A stretch of DNA of 34,830 bases, from NCBI GenBank assembly GCA_004211785.1, contig SHBX01000026.1, forward strand, positions 1 through 34,830, in the 5' to 3' direction. The translations under genes were made by a program, and so were the position numbers. The notes beneath the pieces were generated by a model, which saw nothing but the letters and a program-made list of their open reading frames with translations, searched no databases and was not told the origin of the DNA. The stretch is from Winogradskyella sp. GTDB taxonomy: Bacteria > Bacteroidota > Bacteroidia > Flavobacteriales > Flavobacteriaceae. Position 1 is the stretch's first letter, and every line of letters starts with the position of its first letter. Shown piece by piece: positions 30,607 to 34,830 of this stretch.

Positions 30607-31368
30607 TTGAAAATTACATTTCTTGGTACAGGAACATCTCAAGGAATTCCTATTATTGGAAGTACACATCCTGTATGTTTAAGTGATAATCCAAAGGACA
30701 AAAGGTTGCGAGTATCGGTATTAATCGAATGGGATAATTACAGCTATGTTATAGATTGTGGCCCAGATTTTAGACAGCAAATGCTTAGAGTAAGTTGCAA
30801 CAAACTTGATGGTATTATTTTTACTCATGAGCATGCAGACCATGTTATGGGTTTAGATGATATTAGACCATTTTTTTTTAGACAAGGTGATATAGATATA
30901 TATGCTCACAAGCGCGTGATGCTGGCTTTAGAGCGAACTTTCCCCTATATTTTTGAAACTGAAAATAGATATCCTGGAGCACCAAGTGTTAATGAAAATT
31001 ATTTAGATGGCAACCCTTTTGTTGTTGGTGATATAGAAGTTGTGCCAATTGATGGCCTGCACAATATGCTTCAAGTCTACGGTTATAGATTTAATAAGTT
31101 TGCTTATTTAACAGATATGAAAACCGTCCCAGAATCAGAAATTGAAAAGCTACATGGTTTAGAAGTTTTAGTTATTAATGCACTACGAGAAGAACCCCAT
31201 GTATCTCATTTTAATTTAGTAGAGGCTTTAAATTTCATCAAGAAAGTAAAACCAAAAAGGGCTTATTTAACTCATATTAGCCATCTTTTAGGGTTCCATG
31301 ATGATGTACAACAAAAACTGCCAGAAAACGTTTATTTAGCTTACGACAACCTTCAAATAACTATTTAG
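30607..31368 (+). CDS. metallo-beta-lactamase-fold hydrolase, PhnP-like
   Basis: The 253-residue protein is initiated by TTG at 30607; the -7 box at 30582-30589 leaves no room for an earlier start. It shows the MBL zinc motif T73-H74-E-H76-A-D78-H79, an N-terminal KITFLGTGTSQGIPIIG, D50 (VIDCGPDF), D-containing YLTDM and the C-terminal LTHISH. The pattern GTGTSxGIP with an extra cysteine (HPVCLSDNPKDKRLR) is typical of PhnP-like phosphodiesterases that hydrolyse cyclic phosphates. The true substrate is unknown. It is followed 3 bases later by the next gene, so the two are co-transcribed. Confidence 0.88.
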   Translation: MKITFLGTGTSQGIPIIGSTHPVCLSDNPKDKRLRVSVLIEWDNYSYVIDCGPDFRQQMLRVSCNKLDGIIFTHEHADHVMGLDDIRPFFFRQGDIDIYAHKRVMLALERTFPYIFETENRYPGAPSVNENYLDGNPFVVGDIEVVPIDGLHNMLQVYGYRFNKFAYLTDMKTVPESEIEKLHGLEVLVINALREEPHVSHFNLVEALNFIKKVKPKRAYLTHISHLLGFHDDVQQKLPENVYLAYDNLQITI

Positions 31369-31371
31369 AAT

Positions 31372-31875
31372 ATGAAAAACAGAATTTTTATGTACCTGTT
31401 TATTTTTGCACTATTGGCAGTAGTCTTTCTATATTCAGATTCAAAAAATATAATTGATAAATATGAAAAAGACATAAAAACATTTAAGTCTAAAATTTCA
31501 GATTTTGAAGATGAACGTAATCTATTGAATGATAAGGTTTTTGATTTATCAAATTTTAGTATCAACGGCAATGAAGAAGCAATCACATATTTTGAAAATC
31601 AAGGTATTAATATTGACGAATTATTGCCTAAACTTAAAGACGGCTTACTTGAAATGAACGCCCATAAGGGCGTTGACCACCCAATAATTCCGTATGCTTC
31701 AATGACAGAATCTAAAATAATCATTGACCAAATAAGAATTTTAAATCATAAATGGATACTTACCAATTTTACAGATGGCAAGCATTGGGGAGAACTTTTT
31801 ATTAATTACGAGGTCAACGAACAAGGAGAGCTTAGCTATAAGTTGACGGATTACTTTTTGTATCCAATTAATTAA
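31372..31875 (+). CDS. membrane-anchored coiled-coil protein of unknown function
   Basis: The 167-residue protein has an N-terminal transmembrane segment (about residues 5-21: IFMYLFIFALLAVVFLY), a charged helix likely to form a coiled coil (about 25-60) and a small globular domain. That domain has YFENQGINIDELLPKLKDGLLEMN, NHKWILTNFTDGKHWGELFINYEV and the C-terminal DYFLYPIN. I recall relatives in Flavobacteriaceae sometimes called hydrolase, but no catalytic motif is visible. It is encoded 3 bases after the MBL gene and is convergent with the serine hydrolase, overlapping it by 4 bases. Confidence 0.75.
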   Translation: MKNRIFMYLFIFALLAVVFLYSDSKNIIDKYEKDIKTFKSKISDFEDERNLLNDKVFDLSNFSINGNEEAITYFENQGINIDELLPKLKDGLLEMNAHKGVDHPIIPYASMTESKIIIDQIRILNHKWILTNFTDGKHWGELFINYEVNEQGELSYKLTDYFLYPIN

Positions 31876-32519
31876 ATTCGTTTTTCAAGCCAAGTTTTAA
31901 ACTCATAGAAATTTTGTGGCGCAACACCATGCCCGACAGAGAATTCACTATAGGTATTGGCTATATTTAAACTATCTAGAAATGGTTTTGATTTTCTAGC
32001 CCAATCTACTGGAATAACTTGGTCTACGCTACCATGTGAGCAATAAAAGTCCAAGTGTTTGTAATTCTCTTTTTCTAATTTTTGTGGAATAATATTGCTA
32101 TTTATATAGCCACTCAATGCAGTAATATTCTTTACTTTTTCAGGATAAGTTAAGGCAACAGAGTAACTCAAAATTGTGCCTTGACTAAAACCAAGTAATG
32201 TTACATTATCTGAATTCACAGAATAAGTCGTACAGGCATAATCTATAAATTCTGCCAAAACATCTCTCGAAGATATAGCTTGTTCATCATCACTCCATTT
32301 ACCTTGTTCAGCATCAAAATTAATAGCATACCATGCATTTCCGTAGGGTTGTAGCTGATATGGTGCTCTAACAGAAATAATAAATAATTCCTCAGGTAAT
32401 TCTGCAGCAAAAGAAAATAAATCATTTTCATCGCTACCATAACCATGGCACATAATCAACAAAGGTGCATTTTCTTTTTGCGTCGAAGGACGTTTTATAT
32501 AATGAAGTGGTGCTGGCAT
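31872..32519 (-). CDS. alpha/beta-hydrolase, phospholipase/carboxylesterase type
   Basis: The 215-residue serine hydrolase of the carboxylesterase 2 (YpfH/EstB-like) family shows LLIMCHGYGSDENDLF (oxyanion region, about 20-34), the nucleophile S112 in GFSQGT, D166 in HGSVDQVIPV and H197 in VGHGVAP, a complete catalytic triad. No signal peptide is seen, so it is cytosolic. The substrate is unknown; the family takes short-chain esters and lysophospholipids. It is the last gene of the operon beginning with the BatA-like gene, 3 bases after the membrane protein. Confidence 0.87.
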   Translation of the reverse strand: MPAPLHYIKRPSTQKENAPLLIMCHGYGSDENDLFSFAAELPEELFIISVRAPYQLQPYGNAWYAINFDAEQGKWSDDEQAISSRDVLAEFIDYACTTYSVNSDNVTLLGFSQGTILSYSVALTYPEKVKNITALSGYINSNIIPQKLEKENYKHLDFYCSHGSVDQVIPVDWARKSKPFLDSLNIANTYSEFSVGHGVAPQNFYEFKTWLEKRI

Positions 32520-32522
32520 ATG

Positions 32523-32852
32523 TTATTGTAAAGACTTAAAAATATTCTGAAATAAATCACCAACTAAAGGAAGTTTGTGAAGCTTTCCAGTAATAGCGCC
32601 TATAATTCCATAAGTAAACAATGCTAAGAAAAACACCCAAAAAGAAGTGCTTACCATCCAACTGTCAAATCCACTTACCATATATGCTATGATAAAGTAC
32701 ATTAGCCAAAGTCCTAAACCTTGCCTTACATGAAAAGCGGTAAATGCATTTTTCTTATCCTGGCTCAGGTAAAAAGCAAATAAAGTTCCAATAATAGTGA
32801 GATAGGCTACTGTGGCAAATTTTTTGCCTTCTTGTATGGTTTCTTCAGTCAT
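32523..32852 (-). CDS. DUF4870-like small membrane protein
   Basis: The 109-residue protein has about three transmembrane segments (roughly residues 12-29, 44-62 and 68-88). It carries the pattern SQDKKNAFTAFHVRQGLGLWLMY, the FHxRQ feature I associate with DUF4870/Tic20-like membrane proteins. The C-terminus is amphipathic (LVGDLFQNIFKSLQ). Function is unknown. It begins one base after the dihydroorotase-like stop and ends 3 bases before the hydrolase, so it is operonic. Confidence 0.75.
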   Translation of the reverse strand: MTEETIQEGKKFATVAYLTIIGTLFAFYLSQDKKNAFTAFHVRQGLGLWLMYFIIAYMVSGFDSWMVSTSFWVFFLALFTYGIIGAITGKLHKLPLVGDLFQNIFKSLQ

Positions 32853-32853
32853 T

Positions 32854-34107
32854 TTATGCTATTTCAATTTTATTATTAGAAATGATGCCGTAAACTTTCC
32901 CTTTTAATTCACAGCCTAAGAAACAGCTGTTCTTTGAAGTAGAATGTATATGTTCGTTTGTGAAACTATATTTAGTATCAGGATTAAATAATGATAGATT
33001 AGCCTTTTGACCTTCAATAATTTGTGTTTCTACAACACCAAATCTTGATTTCCCTTTGGTTAAAATTGAAATAGCTTTCTTAGTTGTAAATATATTTTGA
33101 AGTGCTCCAAAAGCTGATTCTAATCCAATAGTTCCGCATGCGGCATGGTCAAATTCTACTTTTTTATGCTCAACATCAATAGGGTTGTGGTCAGACGTCA
33201 CCATATCTATGGTGCCATCACGCAATCCTTCAATTAATGCATCTACATCTGTTTGGGTTCTCAAAGGCGGCTTAACTTTAAAGTTGGTATCAAAATCATG
33301 AAGATTATCATCTGTAAAGCATATATTGTGTAAAGCTACAGAACATGTTACATCTAGCTTTTTTGCTTTAGCTTCACGGATTAGGTTTACAGACTTTGAA
33401 GTACTAATGGTAGGGATATGCAATTTACCTTCGGTATATTCTAAAAGAAATAAATCTCTTGCAACTTGCAATTCTTCGGCAAGCGCAGGGTTTCCTTTTA
33501 GTCCAAGTTTTGTGCTATTTATATGTTCGTTCATTACACCAAGTCCAGAGATTTTTGACTCTTGCGGAAAGGAAAGTACAAGACCATCAAAATTACTGGC
33601 ATATTGCAATGCTATTTTTAAAAGATTAGGATTACTTATTGGTTTCTGGTAATCATAGAACGCAACAGCACCAGCATTTTTCATATCAAACAGCTCTGCC
33701 AAATCAACGGAGTCAGACGCTTTGGTGAGTGCGCCAATAGGTTTTAAATCAACGGCATGTTTATTAGGTTTTGCTAATACAAAGGCAATGTCTGTATTGC
33801 TGTCTATAACCGGGTTTGTGTTTGGATTGAGTGCAACAGAAGTAAATCCAGATTTGGCAGCAGTGTCAAGACCATTGGCAATTGTTTCGCGTTCTTCAAA
33901 GCCAGGCTCACCAAAAGAAACGGAACTATCAAACCACCCTTGAGATACATGGAGGTTGTCTAATTTAATTTCTCGGTAATTTTTGGAATTTGAAATGCGT
34001 TTGGAAATCTTAGTAATAACGCCGTTCTCAATTAAAATATCAACAATCTGATTATGGAAATCACTTTTAGAATCAACGATTGTAGCAGATTTTAGGAGTG
34101 CATTCAT
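32854..34107 (-). CDS. dihydroorotase homologue, predicted non-catalytic
   Basis: The 417-residue protein has a full dihydroorotase-type amidohydrolase fold: NLHVSQGWFD at the start of the barrel, EPGFEERETIANGLDTAAKSGFTSV, DTNFKVKPPLRTQTDVDALIEGLRDGTIDMVTSDHNP and LESAFGAL. However, the metal-binding DxHxHxR is D60-S61-S62-V63-S64-F65-G66, so both His are Ser and the Arg is Gly. The HxxH-type ligand in the HICHVST segment is also changed (LHIPTIST), and the equivalent of the VHCED His is missing. The Asp in SDHNP remains. Catalysis as a dihydroorotase is therefore unlikely; a scaffold or regulatory role is inference. An ATGA overlap links it to the upstream BatA-like gene. Confidence 0.87.
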   Translation of the reverse strand: MNALLKSATIVDSKSDFHNQIVDILIENGVITKISKRISNSKNYREIKLDNLHVSQGWFDSSVSFGEPGFEERETIANGLDTAAKSGFTSVALNPNTNPVIDSNTDIAFVLAKPNKHAVDLKPIGALTKASDSVDLAELFDMKNAGAVAFYDYQKPISNPNLLKIALQYASNFDGLVLSFPQESKISGLGVMNEHINSTKLGLKGNPALAEELQVARDLFLLEYTEGKLHIPTISTSKSVNLIREAKAKKLDVTCSVALHNICFTDDNLHDFDTNFKVKPPLRTQTDVDALIEGLRDGTIDMVTSDHNPIDVEHKKVEFDHAACGTIGLESAFGALQNIFTTKKAISILTKGKSRFGVVETQIIEGQKANLSLFNPDTKYSFTNEHIHSTSKNSCFLGCELKGKVYGIISNNKIEIA

Positions 34108-34830
34108 TTAAGATATTTTAAAATTAGCATTTCTATTATTAAAAATACTAGCGCAAAAATAACAAACCATTTCCATAGCGCATTAATACTAGAGTTACTT
34201 TTTATTGTTTCTATTGCAGAAACTAATGCTGTATCTATAGAATAATTGTCATTAATATTGAGTTTATGATAAGTAAGGTTACTCTCAGAGCGCATATAAT
34301 TAAAGCTAATTTTTAATAATTGGTTAGCGCCTTCTTTTACGTTTAATATCCCAGCAGACTTAGGATATTCGTCGGTAGTAATGCTTACTTTTTTACTAAA
34401 AGTTTGCTGTAAAGGTATAACTTCATCATTATCTTTTTCCAGACTTAGAATGGCATCTTGTGATAACTGTGTATTGACGTCGATAATATTTGTATTTCCA
34501 ATAGAGTAGTATAGTTTTGGCAATTCTAGACTTTGTTTTCCAATGTTATAAAGCACAGGAACAATCAAAGGTGATTTTTTAAAGTTGCTATTATTGTTAT
34601 TGATAGCAGCTGTAAAGAGATAAGATTTATCATTACTAACAAGAAACGCACTATTGTCTTCATATTTAAACACCGCATTTGAATTGTTGTTTATGCTATA
34701 AGTTGTATTAATTTTTGGATACTGAAAATTACTAACTCTATTGTAAAATGCATCTCTGATTATTGGGTGATCATAATTGATGGTTGTTACTCGCTTTTCA
34801 GAATTATTTTCTTTCAAATAACTAGAGAGG
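34104..34830 (-). CDS. C-terminal part of a BatA-like membrane protein (5' end beyond window)
   Basis: The frame is open to the right edge of the window without a stop, so the TTG at 34817 is not its start and the N-terminal part is missing. About 240 residues are visible. They are beta-rich with Ser/Asn-rich stretches (SNDKSYLFTAAINNNNSNF, PLIVPVLYNIGKQSLELPKLYYSIGN), followed by a C-terminal transmembrane segment (ALWKWFVIFALVFLIIEMLILKYLK). From memory, flavobacterial BatA-domain/vWA-like proteins, usually about 650 residues, have this tail and precede a dihydroorotase gene. It overlaps the next gene by ATGA. The assignment rests on gene order and C-terminal features, so it is tentative. 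Confidence 0.6.
   Translation of the reverse strand, partial: LSSYLKENNSEKRVTTINYDHPIIRDAFYNRVSNFQYPKINTTYSINNNSNAVFKYEDNSAFLVSNDKSYLFTAAINNNNSNFKKSPLIVPVLYNIGKQSLELPKLYYSIGNTNIIDVNTQLSQDAILSLEKDNDEVIPLQQTFSKKVSITTDEYPKSAGILNVKEGANQLLKISFNYMRSESNLTYHKLNINDNYSIDTALVSAIETIKSNSSINALWKWFVIFALVFLIIEMLILKYLK

Noticed and set aside
32243..32446. 67-codon minus-strand frame inside the serine hydrolase gene
   Set aside because: Out-of-frame overlap on the same strand with a complete catalytic-triad enzyme; no independent support.
34815..34817. TTG start codon for the BatA-like gene
   Set aside because: The frame continues open to the window edge and the protein family is much longer, so the gene is truncated by the window, not started here.
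1..34830. tRNA or rRNA genes, CRISPR arrays, insertion sequences, prophage or known defence islands
   Set aside because: None recognised on either strand; gene content and spacing look like core chromosome.

Overview
The window looks like a chromosomal segment of a member of the Bacteroidota, most likely a (marine) Flavobacteriaceae. The support is the strong AT bias, a type IX secretion C-terminal sorting domain, a TonB-dependent receptor with an N-terminal carboxypeptidase-regulatory-like domain, many lipobox lipoproteins, TAnnTTTG-type -7 promoter boxes in front of many genes, and few Shine-Dalgarno sequences. The genus cannot be fixed from sequence reading alone. I see no rRNA, tRNA, CRISPR array, insertion sequence or prophage. 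The region reads as core genome, densely packed, with several convergent gene pairs overlapping by 4-6 bases.

Layout. 1-3034 (minus): a likely metal-uptake locus. It holds a TonB-dependent receptor that runs off the left edge, a small His/Cys-rich exported protein translationally coupled to a membrane protein, and a lipoprotein. 3184-7130 (minus): a DUF937 protein, the serine biosynthesis pair serC-serA, and a LuxC-type acyl-CoA reductase; a dicluster ferredoxin is divergent from the last (7293-7646, plus). 7647-10313: a structured intergenic region with a 39-residue membrane protein, then a von Willebrand A lipoprotein and a secreted PKD-repeat protein with a T9SS tail. 10431-13441 (plus): the ATPase YchF, preceded by a stable hairpin abutting its start, a DUF481 outer-membrane protein and a DUF6624-like protein. 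13527-18124 (plus): topoisomerase IV parE-parC.

18241-19832 (minus): a TerC-type membrane protein, a small lipoprotein and an HTH regulator, the last divergent from an M14 carboxypeptidase. The intervening region carries three copies of a near-palindrome that coincide with both predicted promoters. 21349-25204: an Lrp-type regulator, a DinB-fold protein and uvrA. 25438-26223: an ECF sigma factor followed by a tiny unannotated gene and a terminator. 26301-30518: an M57-like metalloprotease lipoprotein, an endonuclease III lacking its Fe-S cysteines, a Bcp peroxiredoxin, and a conserved cytosolic protein of unknown function. 30607-31875: an MBL-fold hydrolase and a membrane-anchored protein. 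31872-34830 (minus): a tight four-gene operon of a BatA-like membrane protein (cut by the right edge), a dihydroorotase homologue that has lost its metal ligands, a DUF4870-like membrane protein and a serine hydrolase.

No single striking new system dominates. The best leads are the operator array at the HTH/M14 divergent promoter, the predicted non-catalytic dihydroorotase in a BatA-type operon, the tiny gene behind the sigma factor, the QxxLF tail on ParC, and the His/Cys protein coupled to the receptor locus.
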